Below the pieces are notes generated by a model that saw nothing but the letters and a program-made list of their open reading frames with translations, was not told the origin of the DNA and did not search any database. From Tateyamaria sp. ANG-S1 (GTDB lineage Bacteria > Pseudomonadota > Alphaproteobacteria > Rhodobacterales > Rhodobacteraceae), in assembly GCF_000814025.1 (NCBI RefSeq), contig NZ_JWLL01000005.1:310001-374000 (forward strand): a stretch of 64,000 nt of DNA. The letters are read 5' to 3'. The position numbers and the translations under genes are program-made. Shown one piece after another: positions 28,304 through 38,671 of this stretch; the stretch's first letter is position 1; each line of letters begins with the position of its first letter.

Positions 28304-29824
28304 ATGGCAATCGTGGAACTGATTGTAGTGGTTGGCTCTGCCCTGTGCGCGGCAGCGGTCGGGCTTGTGCTTTTGCGGCGCACGGAATTGCCCGCCACGT
28401 CGCCGACACCTCCGGATACCGGCAGCATGAGCCTTTTGTTTGAAGGTGTCGATCTTCACCACGCGACACCCGAGGCCGAAATGACACTGCAACGGCACGG
28501 TGGGAAAACCGATTGGCAGGCCCTGCAAAGCGGTCTTGGCGCACGATTTCCAAGGCTGCCAGGCCAGGAGGATCTGCCGGACACAGGCACGCTCACACTG
28601 CAAGCCACCAAACAGGATGACGCCGCTGTTCTGCGCCTGCACCGGGAGGCGGACATGACGCGGGTCGAGATACAGGACGACACGCCAGCGGATCCGACAA
28701 CACAGCACAAGCTGAGCGTGTTGCAATTCGAATTGGACACCTTGCGGTTGGCCGCAACCGAGGCACCCTATCCGATATGGTTGGTCGACGATGCCAAGAA
28801 AATCTGCTGGCGCAATTCGGCTTACATGTCGTTGCAGGCCGCGGTGCATGGCAATGACGACGACGCGCTGACCGAAGTCTTCCACTTCACGCCAAATGAT
28901 GTGACCGGCAAGACGTCGGTGCGCGTCCCGGTCAAGATGGACCGCAATGGCACAACGGAATGGTACAACGTCACCGCAACCGAAGCGGGCGCTTCTACAG
29001 TGTTTCACGCCGTAGACATCAACGCAGTCATTCACGCCGAGGTGGCCCAGCGCAATTTCGTGCAGACGCTGGCCAAGACTTTTGCCCAGCTTTCCATCGG
29101 GCTGGCAATTTTTGATCGCAACGGACAGCTTGCCCTGTTCAACCCCGCCCTGGTCGACTTGACGTCACTGCCAGCGGAATTCCTAAGCGGGCGTCCGGAT
29201 ATGTTGTCGTTCTTTGATCGGCTGCGCGACAATCGCGTCATGCCGGAGCCCAAGAATTATGGCTCATGGCGGCACGAAATCTCGGAGATGATCAATGCCG
29301 CGTCCCATGGCAGCTATCATGAGACGTGGAACCTGGACACTGGGCACACCTACCGAGTGAGCGGGCGACCACACCCGGACGGCGCCATTGCGTTTTTGAT
29401 CGAGGATATCACTGCCGAAATCTCCCTGACCCGCAACTTCCGTGCGGAGCTGGAGTTGGGGCAATCCCTAATGGACACATTCGAAGACGCTTTGGTCGTG
29501 TTTTCGTCTGCCGGTGTGCTGACTTTCTGCAATGCCGCTTATCGTGACATGTGGAAGCTTGATCCCGACAAAAGCTTTGCAGATGTAACAATCGTCGACA
29601 GCTTGCGCGCATGGCAGGAAAAGTGCGCACCTGACCCGGCCTGGGGCGACATACGGGACTACGTTATGAAATGCGGCGAACGCGCAGCCTGGGATGTGGA
29701 TTTAAAGCATCAGGACGCGGGACAGATCAGGGCGCAGGTCTCACCCATTGCATCTGGTGCGACCTTGATCAGGTTCACGGCCTGCGAACACATTCTGGCA
29801 AGCCCGATCACCGAAATGACCTGA
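28304..29824 (+). CDS. divL: DivL-type PAS protein lacking a kinase domain
   Basis: A 506-residue membrane-anchored PAS protein. ATG 28304 follows GAAAGG; an N-terminal helix spans residues 4-24. PAS-like segments lie at roughly 140-240, 255-370 and 390-490 (for example LAIFDRNGQLALFNPALVDLT and LVVFSSAGVLTFCNAAYRDMW). No HisKA or HATPase domain follows. The position directly before tsaE-amgK-murU-addB-addA matches the divL locus of other alphaproteobacteria, and kinase-less DivL homologues are known in Rhodobacter, where DivL acts in the CckA-ChpT-CtrA relay. The full CtrA box upstream supports this assignment. Confidence 0.75.
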   Translation: MAIVELIVVVGSALCAAAVGLVLLRRTELPATSPTPPDTGSMSLLFEGVDLHHATPEAEMTLQRHGGKTDWQALQSGLGARFPRLPGQEDLPDTGTLTLQATKQDDAAVLRLHREADMTRVEIQDDTPADPTTQHKLSVLQFELDTLRLAATEAPYPIWLVDDAKKICWRNSAYMSLQAAVHGNDDDALTEVFHFTPNDVTGKTSVRVPVKMDRNGTTEWYNVTATEAGASTVFHAVDINAVIHAEVAQRNFVQTLAKTFAQLSIGLAIFDRNGQLALFNPALVDLTSLPAEFLSGRPDMLSFFDRLRDNRVMPEPKNYGSWRHEISEMINAASHGSYHETWNLDTGHTYRVSGRPHPDGAIAFLIEDITAEISLTRNFRAELELGQSLMDTFEDALVVFSSAGVLTFCNAAYRDMWKLDPDKSFADVTIVDSLRAWQEKCAPDPAWGDIRDYVMKCGERAAWDVDLKHQDAGQIRAQVSPIASGATLIRFTACEHILASPITEMT

Positions 29825-29868
29825 CCATTCCAACTTGCAGCAGCGGGCAATGGCGGTAGGTTGACCGC

Positions 29869-30342
29869 ATGACGACCGCCCCCCTGATCCTGCACTGGCT
29901 GACCGAGGATGACACCGCGCGCGCTGCGCGTGCGATCGGAGAAGATCTGCGTCCCGGTGACGTTCTGTTGCTTGAGGGCGATGTCGGGGCGGGCAAAACC
30001 CATTTCGCGCGTGCTTTGATCAAGTCCGTTCTGCTTCAGGTGGAAGACGTACCTTCACCCACATTTACGCTCGTGCAGATCTATGACACCAAGCATGGGC
30101 CGCTGTGGCATACGGACCTGTACAGGATTTCCTCAGACACCGAGATTGACGAGTTGGGCTTGTTTGACGCTTTTGAGACGGCGATCTGCCTGGTCGAATG
30201 GCCAGATCGACTGGGTACAATGATGCCAGCAGATGCGCTGAACATCCATATCGATGCGCAGGGCGATGCCCGGTCCGCGCGTTTGTCGTGGACAGACACG
30301 CGCTGGGCGGAGCGCTTAAGCAAGGTGGCGCACAATGTCTGA
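29869..30342 (+). CDS. tsaE: TsaE, tRNA t6A synthesis ATPase
   Basis: P-loop ATPase that regulates the TsaB-TsaD complex in t6A37 formation. The 157 residues include Walker A EGDVGAGKTHFAR (about 38-50), the switch-like PSPTFTLVQIY and the HTDLYRI and LVEWPDRLG motifs of the family. The last 8 bases overlap the start of amgK, so the genes are translationally linked. TsaD is encoded elsewhere in the window (14.2-15.3 kb). Confidence 0.96.
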   Translation: MTTAPLILHWLTEDDTARAARAIGEDLRPGDVLLLEGDVGAGKTHFARALIKSVLLQVEDVPSPTFTLVQIYDTKHGPLWHTDLYRISSDTEIDELGLFDAFETAICLVEWPDRLGTMMPADALNIHIDAQGDARSARLSWTDTRWAERLSKVAHNV

Positions 30343-31354
30343 TCGTGCCGAACTCAAGGGTCACTTTTTGGCGGAAGCTGGCTGGGGCGAAGCGCCAAGA
30401 GTACTGGTCGCCGGTGATGCGTCAAACCGGAAATATGAAAGGCTATCCCTCAACGGACGTTCGCGCATTCTCATGGACGCGCCGCCAGAGAAGGGGGAGG
30501 ATGTCCGTCCGTTTGTAGATGTAACGAACCAGCTGCGCGATGTGGGACTGTCGGCACCTGAGATATTCGCGCAGGATGCCGAGCACGGGTTTTTGTTGAT
30601 CGAAGATCTGGGTGACGACCTGTTCGCACGCTTGATCAAAGCGCAGCCATCGCTGGAAACGCCTTTGTATGAGGCTGCAACGGATGTCCTCTTGCATCTG
30701 CATCGCGCGGCAACGCCCAACCTGCCGCGCTACGATGCCAAGGTGATGACCGACTTCGCCTGCTTGGCCTTCGACTGGTACCAGCGCGGCGCAACCGGGT
30801 CGGTTGACGCGAGCGCCCGCAGCGCCTTTGCCGCAGCGATGGAGGAGGCACTGTCACCGCTTGATGCAGCGACACCTGTTTTAATCCAACGGGACTATCA
30901 CGCGGAAAACCTGATCTGGCTACCTGACCGCCACGGCGTGCAACGGGTGGGTTTGCTGGATTATCAGGACGCGATGCTGGGGTATCCAGCCTATGATTTG
31001 GTTTCGGTGCTGCAGGACGCGCGGCGCGATGTATCGGTAGAGGTCCACCGCGCCATGCTGGACAGGTACATCGCCAAAACAGGCGTGGACGCTGCCGCGT
31101 TTGGCGATGCATATGCGCTGCTTGGTCTGCAACGCAATTTGCGCATTCTCGGGGTCTTTGCCCGCCTTTCACTCGCCTATGGGAAACCGCACTATGTTGA
31201 CCTTATCCCCCGGGTCTGGGGTCATATCATAACCAATCTGGCGCACCCGAGTGCATGTCATCTGACCGAATTCATCAAAGTGCATCTGCCCGAACCAACC
31301 CAAGACATTCTTGAAAGCCTAAAGGCCCAATGCAAAACGATTCCCCTGCCATAA
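30335..31354 (+). CDS. amgK: AmgK, anomeric MurNAc/GlcNAc kinase
   Basis: Aminoglycoside-phosphotransferase-fold sugar kinase (339 residues) that makes MurNAc alpha-1-phosphate in the MurU peptidoglycan recycling route. Kinase-fold motifs are LIEDLGDD, the catalytic loop IQRDYHAENLIW and the metal-binding GLLDYQDAMLGYPAYDLVS. The start overlaps tsaE by 8 bases and the 3' end overlaps murU, its pathway partner, which is strong context support. The route recycles cell-wall sugars while bypassing part of de novo UDP-MurNAc synthesis and can lower fosfomycin sensitivity. Confidence 0.92.
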   Translation: MSDRAELKGHFLAEAGWGEAPRVLVAGDASNRKYERLSLNGRSRILMDAPPEKGEDVRPFVDVTNQLRDVGLSAPEIFAQDAEHGFLLIEDLGDDLFARLIKAQPSLETPLYEAATDVLLHLHRAATPNLPRYDAKVMTDFACLAFDWYQRGATGSVDASARSAFAAAMEEALSPLDAATPVLIQRDYHAENLIWLPDRHGVQRVGLLDYQDAMLGYPAYDLVSVLQDARRDVSVEVHRAMLDRYIAKTGVDAAAFGDAYALLGLQRNLRILGVFARLSLAYGKPHYVDLIPRVWGHIITNLAHPSACHLTEFIKVHLPEPTQDILESLKAQCKTIPLP

Positions 31355-32022
31355 TGATCTTTGCCGCGGGGTTCGGGACGCGCATGGGGCACCTGACCAA
31401 ACAGCAACCAAAACCATTGATCAAGGTCGCGGGCATGCCTCTGATCGACCGGGCGCTCGGGCTTATGTCAGACATCGCACCACCGCGGACAGTGGTCAAT
31501 CTGCACTACCTTCCCGATATGCTTGAGGCGCATCTGCAAGACCGGCCCGTCATCACTGTCCGGGAAGAACCGGACATACTCGAAACAGGGGGTGGGCTGC
31601 GCAACGCGCTACCGCTGCTGAACAGCGATCCGGTTCTGACACTCAATCCCGATGTCATCTGGATCGGACAAAACCCACTGCAGGTTGCGCTTGACGCATG
31701 GGACCCGGCGGACATGGACGCACTGCTGGTTTGCATTCCGGAAACGCGCGTACATGGGCGGGATGAGGGCGGCGACTTTCACATTGATGACGGCGGCAAG
31801 CTGCATCGGGGCGGCGATCTGGTCTATGGTGGCGTGCAGATCATGAAGACAGCGCGCCTGCACGATGTACAGCAGCCAGCCTTTTCCCTGAATGTCGTTT
31901 GGAACGAGATGGCCAAAGATGGGCGGTTGCACGGCGTGATCCATCCCGGCCACTGGTGTGATGTGGGGCGTCCCGACGGGATCGGCATTGCCGAAGACAT
32001 GCTACGGCAACACCATGTTTGA
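31330..32022 (+). CDS. murU: MurU, MurNAc-1-phosphate uridylyltransferase
   Basis: Nucleotidyltransferase that turns MurNAc alpha-1-phosphate into UDP-MurNAc, the step after AmgK. The 230 residues begin with the sugar-nucleotide signature IFAAGFGTRMGHLTKQQPKPLI. EETGGGLRNAL-type metal/substrate loops and NPDVIWIG follow. The ATG at 31330 is inside amgK (25-base overlap); a second ATG at 31354 forms a TAATG with the amgK stop, but it would remove part of the first strand and has no binding site. It overlaps addB by 8 bases. Confidence 0.93.
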   Translation: MQNDSPAIMIFAAGFGTRMGHLTKQQPKPLIKVAGMPLIDRALGLMSDIAPPRTVVNLHYLPDMLEAHLQDRPVITVREEPDILETGGGLRNALPLLNSDPVLTLNPDVIWIGQNPLQVALDAWDPADMDALLVCIPETRVHGRDEGGDFHIDDGGKLHRGGDLVYGGVQIMKTARLHDVQQPAFSLNVVWNEMAKDGRLHGVIHPGHWCDVGRPDGIGIAEDMLRQHHV

Positions 32023-34966
32023 GCCAATCGGTACAGCACGGCTGTTCGGATGCGCCCCCGGCGTGGACTTTCCGCTGGCGGTGGTGCGCGGGCTCGAAGA
32101 TCGGTTTGCCACCGCACCGCCAGAGGCGTGGGCCCACGTGACAATTCTGGTCAACACGACCCGCATGGCCCGCCGCCTGCGGGCCCTGTTTGACGAAGGG
32201 CCCGCGCGTCTGTTGCCGCGCATCCGCATGATCACGCAGCTTGACGATCTGTATCCGCACGCACCGATGCCCCCAGCCGCGACACCCCTGCGGCGACGTC
32301 TGGAGCTGGCGCAACTGATCAAAACGCTGATTGAAAACCAGCCCGAGCTCGCCCCAGATGCGGGACCGTTCGATCTGGCCGACAGTCTGGCCACGCTGCT
32401 TGACGAAATGCAGGGCGAAGGCGTGAGCGCCGAGGATATCGCGGACCTCGATGTCTCGGATCAGTCGGGGCACTGGGCGCGAGCGCAGAAATTCATCGCC
32501 ATCGCACAAGAGTATATCGACGACAGCCAGAGCGCGCCGGACCCCGAAGCGCGGCAGCGCGATACGGTTCTACGGCTTGCTGAACACTGGACTGACACCC
32601 CGCCCCGCGATCCGATCCTGATTGTTGGCTCCACCGGGTCACGCGGTACGACGCTGCGCCTGATGGAAGCTGTCGCAAGCTTGCCGCAAGGTGCTGTGAT
32701 CCTGCCCGGCCTAGATGAGCACATGCCGCGCCATGTCTGGGACACTCTGACAGACAACAAGACCGCCGAGGACCATCCGCAATACCGCTTCCTTCGCTTG
32801 TGCGAGGCGCTGGAACTGCACCCGTCTGATGTGGGCCGCTGGACAGACCTGCCGCCTGCATCGGACACGCGCAACGCCCTTGTTTCTCTGGCCCTGCGTC
32901 CGGCACCCGTTACAGATGCGTGGCGGGAGGAGGGACCGAAGCTTGCGCATCTTGATAATGCAACGAACGCAATCACCTTGGTCGAGGCGGACACCCCCCG
33001 CGCCGAAGCCATCGCCATCGCGATGCGACTGCGCCAGGCCGCAGAAGACGGGCAAAAGGCGGCCCTGATCACACCAGACCGGATGCTGACCCGGCAAGTC
33101 ACTGCCGCACTAGACAGGTGGGACATCGTGCCGGATGACAGCGCGGGAACACCGTTGCATCTGTCCCCGCCCGGGCGATTCCTGCGTCATGTTGCGGGCC
33201 TCTTTCAGACACCCCTTGATGCCGAGGCGCTGCTGACGCTCCTCAAACATCCGTTGACTCACTCCGGCATCAACCGCAACCTTCACCAACTGAACACGCA
33301 GCGTCTTGAGCTACGAATGCGCAAGGATGGGCTGCCCTATCCCGAAGCCGACAGCCTGAAACGCTGCGCTGCCAGGGCGACACGACAGGTCGAGGAAATC
33401 ACACCCTGGGCCGATTGGGTCGCGGAACTGATGTGCGAGTGTGAAACGCCCGGGCTGCTATCGCTTGAGGCTTGGGTGATGCGGCACCGTGCGCTGGCAG
33501 AAGCATTGGCGAGCGGTCTGGATGGCACAGATGCGGGCGAGCTTTGGCAGAAAAAAGCGGGGCAAGCCGCGCGCAAGGTGATGGATGGTCTGGCCGAGGC
33601 CTCACCGCATGGCGGTGAGATGTCAGCACGTGACTATGCCGGTTTGGTTGCCACCGCGCTGCGGCAAGGCGACGATGTGCGCGATCGCGACACACCACAT
33701 CCGAACATCATGATCTGGGGCACTCTGGAGGCACGGGTACAGGGCGCTGACCTCGTGATCCTTGCCGGCCTCAACGACGGGACGTGGCCCGAAGCACCTG
33801 CGCCTGACCCGTGGCTGAACCGCAAGATGCGTTTCGACGCCGGTTTGTTACTGCCCGAACGACGGATCGGCCTATCTGCACACGACTTCCAGCAGGCCAT
33901 CGCCGCACCAGAGGTGTGGCTGACCCGCTCCATTCGATCCGATGATGCCGAAACAGTGCCGTCCCGCTGGATGAATAGGCTGCGCAACCTGTTGAAGGGG
34001 CTTGTCGCGTCGGGCCATCCCGACCATTGGGCAGTGATGCGCGCGCGGGGGGATCATTGGCTTGCTTTGGCCCGGCAACTGGACACGGCCCCTGACGTAT
34101 CAAAGGCACATCGTCCTTCGCCCTGTCCGCCCGTTTCGGCCCGCCCGCTCCGTCTGACGGTGACAGAAATACAGACACTCATTCGCGATCCCTACGCGAT
34201 CTACGCCAAACACGTGCTGCGATTGCGCGCGCTCCGGCCCTTGGTCCAGACGCCGGACGCGCTGTTGCGCGGGATTCTATCGCACGATGTGATGGAACGC
34301 TTCGTACGCGAGACGTTGGACAGCGCAAACGCGCTCACACCCGATACGTTGATGCAGCACGCACGCTATATCCTGAACCGTGACGTCCCCTGGCCCGCAG
34401 CCCGCGCGCTGTGGCTTGCCCGATTTGAACGCGCCGCCGACTGGATTGTCGAGACAGAAAAGGTGCGCCAGATGCTGGCCACGCCGACCCTGTTCGAAAA
34501 GGAAGCCATCGGGAAGCTGACACTGCCCGCCATCCGCACCGAGTTGGAGGGCCGCGCCGACCGGATTGATGTGGACGATAGCGGCGCAGTGATCCTGTAC
34601 GACTACAAGACCGGATCGCCCCCGACCAAGGATCAACAGAAACACTTCGACAAACAGCTGCTGATCGAGGCGGCTATGGTAGAGCAAGGTGGCTTTGCCG
34701 CGCTTGGTCCCCGTCCGGTTCGCGCCGCGCAGTTCATCGGCATGGGCGGCACGCCCAAGATTGAAGACGCGCCGCTGGATGCGGAACCACCGCAGCAGGT
34801 TCTGGCGGATTTGGTTGGTCTGCTCAGCGCATATCTGGAAGGGGACAAGGGTTACACCTCGCGCCGCGCGCTGTACGAGGATCGGGAGGCGCGCGACTAT
34901 GACCAGCTTGCGCGGTTCGGTGAGTGGGATGTCACGCAGGACCCGATGCCAGAGGTGCTGATATGA
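32015..34966 (+). CDS. addB: AddB, helicase-nuclease subunit for double-strand break repair
   Basis: Second subunit of the AddAB (RecBCD-equivalent) complex that resects DNA ends and loads RecA. The start at 32015 (MFEPIGTARLFGCAPGVDF) overlaps murU by 8 bases and gives 983 residues, typical for alphaproteobacterial AddB. The N-terminal half is a degenerate helicase region; LVILAGLNDGTWPEAP is a recognisable motif, and the C-terminal RecB-like nuclease has GRADRID and ILYDYKTGSPP (PD-(D/E)xK type). The stop overlaps the addA start (ATGA). Confidence 0.95.
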   Translation: MFEPIGTARLFGCAPGVDFPLAVVRGLEDRFATAPPEAWAHVTILVNTTRMARRLRALFDEGPARLLPRIRMITQLDDLYPHAPMPPAATPLRRRLELAQLIKTLIENQPELAPDAGPFDLADSLATLLDEMQGEGVSAEDIADLDVSDQSGHWARAQKFIAIAQEYIDDSQSAPDPEARQRDTVLRLAEHWTDTPPRDPILIVGSTGSRGTTLRLMEAVASLPQGAVILPGLDEHMPRHVWDTLTDNKTAEDHPQYRFLRLCEALELHPSDVGRWTDLPPASDTRNALVSLALRPAPVTDAWREEGPKLAHLDNATNAITLVEADTPRAEAIAIAMRLRQAAEDGQKAALITPDRMLTRQVTAALDRWDIVPDDSAGTPLHLSPPGRFLRHVAGLFQTPLDAEALLTLLKHPLTHSGINRNLHQLNTQRLELRMRKDGLPYPEADSLKRCAARATRQVEEITPWADWVAELMCECETPGLLSLEAWVMRHRALAEALASGLDGTDAGELWQKKAGQAARKVMDGLAEASPHGGEMSARDYAGLVATALRQGDDVRDRDTPHPNIMIWGTLEARVQGADLVILAGLNDGTWPEAPAPDPWLNRKMRFDAGLLLPERRIGLSAHDFQQAIAAPEVWLTRSIRSDDAETVPSRWMNRLRNLLKGLVASGHPDHWAVMRARGDHWLALARQLDTAPDVSKAHRPSPCPPVSARPLRLTVTEIQTLIRDPYAIYAKHVLRLRALRPLVQTPDALLRGILSHDVMERFVRETLDSANALTPDTLMQHARYILNRDVPWPAARALWLARFERAADWIVETEKVRQMLATPTLFEKEAIGKLTLPAIRTELEGRADRIDVDDSGAVILYDYKTGSPPTKDQQKHFDKQLLIEAAMVEQGGFAALGPRPVRAAQFIGMGGTPKIEDAPLDAEPPQQVLADLVGLLSAYLEGDKGYTSRRALYEDREARDYDQLARFGEWDVTQDPMPEVLI

Positions 34967-37900
34967 CAGCACCGTTCAGTGACGCAACCCTGCGCCAGCA
35001 GGAGGCTGCGCAGCCCATGCAATCAACCTGGCTGTCGGCCAATGCGGGGTCGGGTAAGACCCGAGTGCTGACCGACCGTGTGGCGCGTTTGCTGCTGGAA
35101 GATGTGGAACCGCAGCACATCCTGTGCCTAACCTACACCAAGGCCGCCGCGTCCGAGATGCAGAACCGCCTGTTCCAGCGCCTCGGGGCGTGGGCCATGC
35201 TGGATGACGACGCCCTGCGCAAAGAGTTGGCCGAACTTGGTCTGCCGCAGGCGCCTTCGGCCGAAGGCTTGCGTCAGGCCCGCACTCTTTTTGCCCGTGC
35301 TATCGAAACCCCGGGCGGCCTGAAAATCCAGACTATCCACTCGTTCTGTGCCTCTCTCCTCAGGCGTTTTCCGTTAGAGGCTGGCGTAAGTCCCCAGTTC
35401 ACAGAAATCGAAGACCGCGCCGCTGACCTGTTGCGTGCAGAGCTTGTCGATCAGATGGCGGATGGCCCGGATGCGGATGCGCTGGCGGGCATCGCAGGGC
35501 AGTACAAGGGCGAAGACTTTCTGTCCCTGACCAGAGAAATCGTGAGTGGCGACGGCTACCGCGACCTGTCGCTGGGCGACGCGCTGGAGCTGTTGGGTCA
35601 TCCCCGCGATCTGACGCATGACCGCCTTGTCAGCATGACATTTGCCCCGGGCGACTGGGACATGTTGCAAGAGCTGCTGCCAATCTTGGCGACGCAAGGC
35701 GCGACAGATAAGGGCGTCGGTGAAACCCTTGGCGAGATCGCGGCGCTTGACGCTGCTAGCCTGTCCATCGCTGAGGCTGCCTTTCTGACGCAGGCAGGCA
35801 CGCGCAAGAAGCGGTTTCCGACCAAGGCAACCCAGGCACAGGCCGCGCATCTTTTGCCGCAACTTGATGCGCTGATCGAGCGTGTGGAGGCCGCGCGCGA
35901 AGCGCGTCTGGCACTTGAAGCGGCAAAGCACACCGTGGCGTTGCACCGTTTCGCGCGTCGTTTTTCTGACCTCTACACCGAGGCAAAGAAGCGACGTGGA
36001 TGGCTGGACTTCGATGACCTGATCCAGAAGGCACAGCAACTGCTCAGCGATGATCGGGTTGCGGCATGGGTGCTGTATCGGCTTGACGGAGGGATCGACC
36101 ATATTCTGGTGGACGAGGCGCAGGACACCAGCCCCCTGCAATGGGACGTGATCCGCCGCCTGGCCGAAGAGTTTTCCAGCGGTGAGGGCGCGCGCGCGGA
36201 TGTCACACGCACCATTTTCGTGGTCGGGGACAAGAAGCAGTCGATCTATTCCTTCCAGGGCGCTGACCCGCGTGAATTCGACCGGATGCAGGCTGAATTC
36301 GGCTCTAAACTGGGCGAATCCGGTCAAAAGCTTTGGGATCGAAGTCTCGATTTCTCGTTCCGGTCATCGCCAGCGATCCTAAATCTGGTCGACAGGGTTT
36401 TTCAGAACGAGTTGGACGCAGGCTTTGCCGGTGGGGCGCACATCGCCTTCAACACCGATCTGCCGGGCCGTGTTGACCTTTGGCCGTTGGTCCCGAAGCC
36501 GGAAAAGACAACTGAACGCGACTGGTTTGATCCGGTGGATCGACGCAGCCCCGAACACCAATTTCGAACGCTCGCCATGGCGGTGGCCGGACAGATCAAG
36601 CAGATGCTGGATGACAAGGTGCTGATCCCGCACAAGGACGGTGCCCGGCCGATCCAGCCGCGCGATGTCCTGATCCTGGTGCAACGGCGGGGCGGCATCT
36701 TTCCCGACATCATCCGCGCCTGCAAAGAGCTGAACCTGCCCATCGCGGGCGCGGATCGGTTGAAGGTTGGCGCAGAAACAGCTGTGCGCGACCTGGCTGC
36801 GCTGCTGGCCTTTCTGGCAACCCCCGAAGACAGCTTGTCCCTTGCCACTGCCCTGCGTTCACCGCTGTTCGGTTGGTCTGAACAAGACCTGTTTACGCTG
36901 GCGCACCACCGTACCGAAGATGAACTTTGGCGCGCCTTGCGAACGAAGACCGACACTTATTCCGAAACAGTCTCTGTCCTGCGAGATTTGCGCAATAACG
37001 TGGATTTCCTGCGGCCTTACGATCTGATCGAGCGCATTTTGACCCGGCACCGCGGACGGCAACACATGCTGGCCCGACTGGGCGCAGAAGCAGAGGACGG
37101 GATTAACGCGCTGCTATCCCAAGCCCTGTCATACGAGCGCAATGAGGTGCCCAGCCTGACGGGTTTCCTGACCTGGATGGAAACTGACGATCTAGAGGTA
37201 AAACGCCAGATCGACAGTGCATCGAACCAGATCCGGGTGATGACCGTCCACGGCTCCAAAGGGCTGGAAGCGCCTGTTGTGATCCTGCCGGAATGCGGCA
37301 AGCGGGATGTTCAAATTCGCGACACCATTGTCGAGATGGACGAAACCCCGGTTTGGAAAATGCCATCCGGCCAGCTTCCGGAACAACTGTCGGCCCGGTT
37401 GGACGACATGAAATCCGCCCAGCACGAAGAGTCCCTAAGGTTGCTCTATGTGGCTCTAACACGGGCCGAGAAGTGGCTGATCATTGGTGCGGCCGGTGAG
37501 TTGAGCAAGGACGGCAGCGATTGGCACCAGCGCGTGCAGGCCGGGATGGAGGACATCGGGGCGACAGCCATCGACACGCCCACCGGACCGGGGTTGCGCG
37601 TGGAACATGGTAACTGGTCCTTGGCAGCACAACAGGATCACGACCCTGATGACGCTCCAAAGCCGCAGATGCCCACGCATTTCAACAATGTCGCACCAAG
37701 GCCCGCAGTTGAGATGGAAACGGTATCTCCATCCAACCTTGGGGGGCCCAAGGCACTTCCGGGTGACGGGCTGGACGAAGAGACGGCCAAGATGTTTGGT
37801 ACCCTCGTGCATGCTCTGCTTGAAGGACAAAACAAAGGCGCGCGTGCACTGGCGGCATCCGATTTAAGCGCAGCTTTGAAAGCCGAAGCTGAGATGCAAG

Positions 37901-38280
37901 CTGAACGGGTTTTGTCCGATCCCGACCTTGGGTGGCTGTTTGCTGATGGTGTCCTCGCCGAAGTGCCCGTTACAGCGCCCATGGGCAGCATGCGCATGCA
38001 CGGGACAATTGACCGGCTGCATATCACGCCGTCGACCATTCACATCGTCGATTTCAAGACCAATCGCGCTGTCCCAAGGCAACCGGATCAGATACCAGAG
38101 GGCGTGCTACGTCAGATGGGCGCCTATGCACATGCAATCGCTCAGATTTACCCGGATCGCGACATTCAACTCAGCGTCCTTTGGACACACACAGGCACCC
38201 TGATGTCTGTTCCCCACGATATCGTGACAGAGGCGTTGCAGCGCACTCAATATCTTGACGATATGTCGGGGGATACCTAG
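34963..38280 (+). CDS. addA: AddA, helicase-nuclease subunit
   Basis: UvrD/Rep-type helicase and nuclease of the AddAB complex, 1105 residues. Walker A is [17 protein letters not shown] near residue 30; helicase motifs [63 protein letters not shown] and [12 protein letters not shown] follow in order. The C-terminal nuclease contains GTIDRLHI and [12 protein letters not shown]. It directly follows addB with a 4-base overlap and is followed by trxA after 38 bp. Confidence 0.97.
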   Translation: MTAPFSDATLRQQEAAQPMQSTWLSANAGSGKTRVLTDRVARLLLEDVEPQHILCLTYTKAAASEMQNRLFQRLGAWAMLDDDALRKELAELGLPQAPSAEGLRQARTLFARAIETPGGLKIQTIHSFCASLLRRFPLEAGVSPQFTEIEDRAADLLRAELVDQMADGPDADALAGIAGQYKGEDFLSLTREIVSGDGYRDLSLGDALELLGHPRDLTHDRLVSMTFAPGDWDMLQELLPILATQGATDKGVGETLGEIAALDAASLSIAEAAFLTQAGTRKKRFPTKATQAQAAHLLPQLDALIERVEAAREARLALEAAKHTVALHRFARRFSDLYTEAKKRRGWLDFDDLIQKAQQLLSDDRVAAWVLYRLDGGIDHILVDEAQDTSPLQWDVIRRLAEEFSSGEGARADVTRTIFVVGDKKQSIYSFQGADPREFDRMQAEFGSKLGESGQKLWDRSLDFSFRSSPAILNLVDRVFQNELDAGFAGGAHIAFNTDLPGRVDLWPLVPKPEKTTERDWFDPVDRRSPEHQFRTLAMAVAGQIKQMLDDKVLIPHKDGARPIQPRDVLILVQRRGGIFPDIIRACKELNLPIAGADRLKVGAETAVRDLAALLAFLATPEDSLSLATALRSPLFGWSEQDLFTLAHHRTEDELWRALRTKTDTYSETVSVLRDLRNNVDFLRPYDLIERILTRHRGRQHMLARLGAEAEDGINALLSQALSYERNEVPSLTGFLTWMETDDLEVKRQIDSASNQIRVMTVHGSKGLEAPVVILPECGKRDVQIRDTIVEMDETPVWKMPSGQLPEQLSARLDDMKSAQHEESLRLLYVALTRAEKWLIIGAAGELSKDGSDWHQRVQAGMEDIGATAIDTPTGPGLRVEHGNWSLAAQQDHDPDDAPKPQMPTHFNNVAPRPAVEMETVSPSNLGGPKALPGDGLDEETAKMFGTLVHALLEGQNKGARALAASDLSAALKAEAEMQAERVLSDPDLGWLFADGVLAEVPVTAPMGSMRMHGTIDRLHITPSTIHIVDFKTNRAVPRQPDQIPEGVLRQMGAYAHAIAQIYPDRDIQLSVLWTHTGTLMSVPHDIVTEALQRTQYLDDMSGDT

Positions 38281-38318
38281 TTTGCCACCCTACGCTTGAG
38301 CCTGGCAGGAGAACTCAT

Positions 38319-38639
38319 ATGGCAACCGTGGCAGTCACTGACGCGACTTTCGACGCCGAAGTCAAAAATTCCGATGTCCCCGTCGTGGTGGACTTCTGGG
38401 CCGAATGGTGCGGCCCGTGCAAGCAGATCGGCCCCGCTCTGGAAGAGCTGTCGTCCGAGATGGAAGGCAAGGTCAAGATCGCTAAGGTCAATGTGGACGA
38501 GAACCCGAACTCGCCCGCACAAATGGGCGTACGTGGCATCCCAGCCCTGTTCATCTTCAAGAACGGCGAAGTAATCTCGAACCGCGCAGGCGCGGCCCCC
38601 AAGGCGGCACTCCAAAGCTGGATCGAAGAGAGCATCTAA
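38319..38639 (+). CDS. trxA: Thioredoxin 1
   Basis: General protein disulfide reductase, 106 residues. The active site WCGPC is in [17 protein letters not shown], and the cis-proline loop reads [14 protein letters not shown]. The ATG has AGGAG 7 bases upstream. It closes the divL-to-trxA gene string. Confidence 0.97.
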   Translation: MATVAVTDATFDAEVKNSDVPVVVDFWAEWCGPCKQIGPALEELSSEMEGKVKIAKVNVDENPNSPAQMGVRGIPALFIFKNGEVISNRAGAAPKAALQSWIEESI

Positions 38640-38648
38640 GAATTCCAA

Positions 38649-38671
38649 GGGCATCCGCAGCGCGGGTGCCC
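38649..38671. terminator. Hairpin between convergent trxA and capsule-type gene
   Basis: GGGCATCCGC and GCGGGTGCCC form a 10-bp stem (one wobble) with an AGC loop. It lacks a T tract on either strand, but lies exactly between two stop codons and may serve both. Confidence 0.5.
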
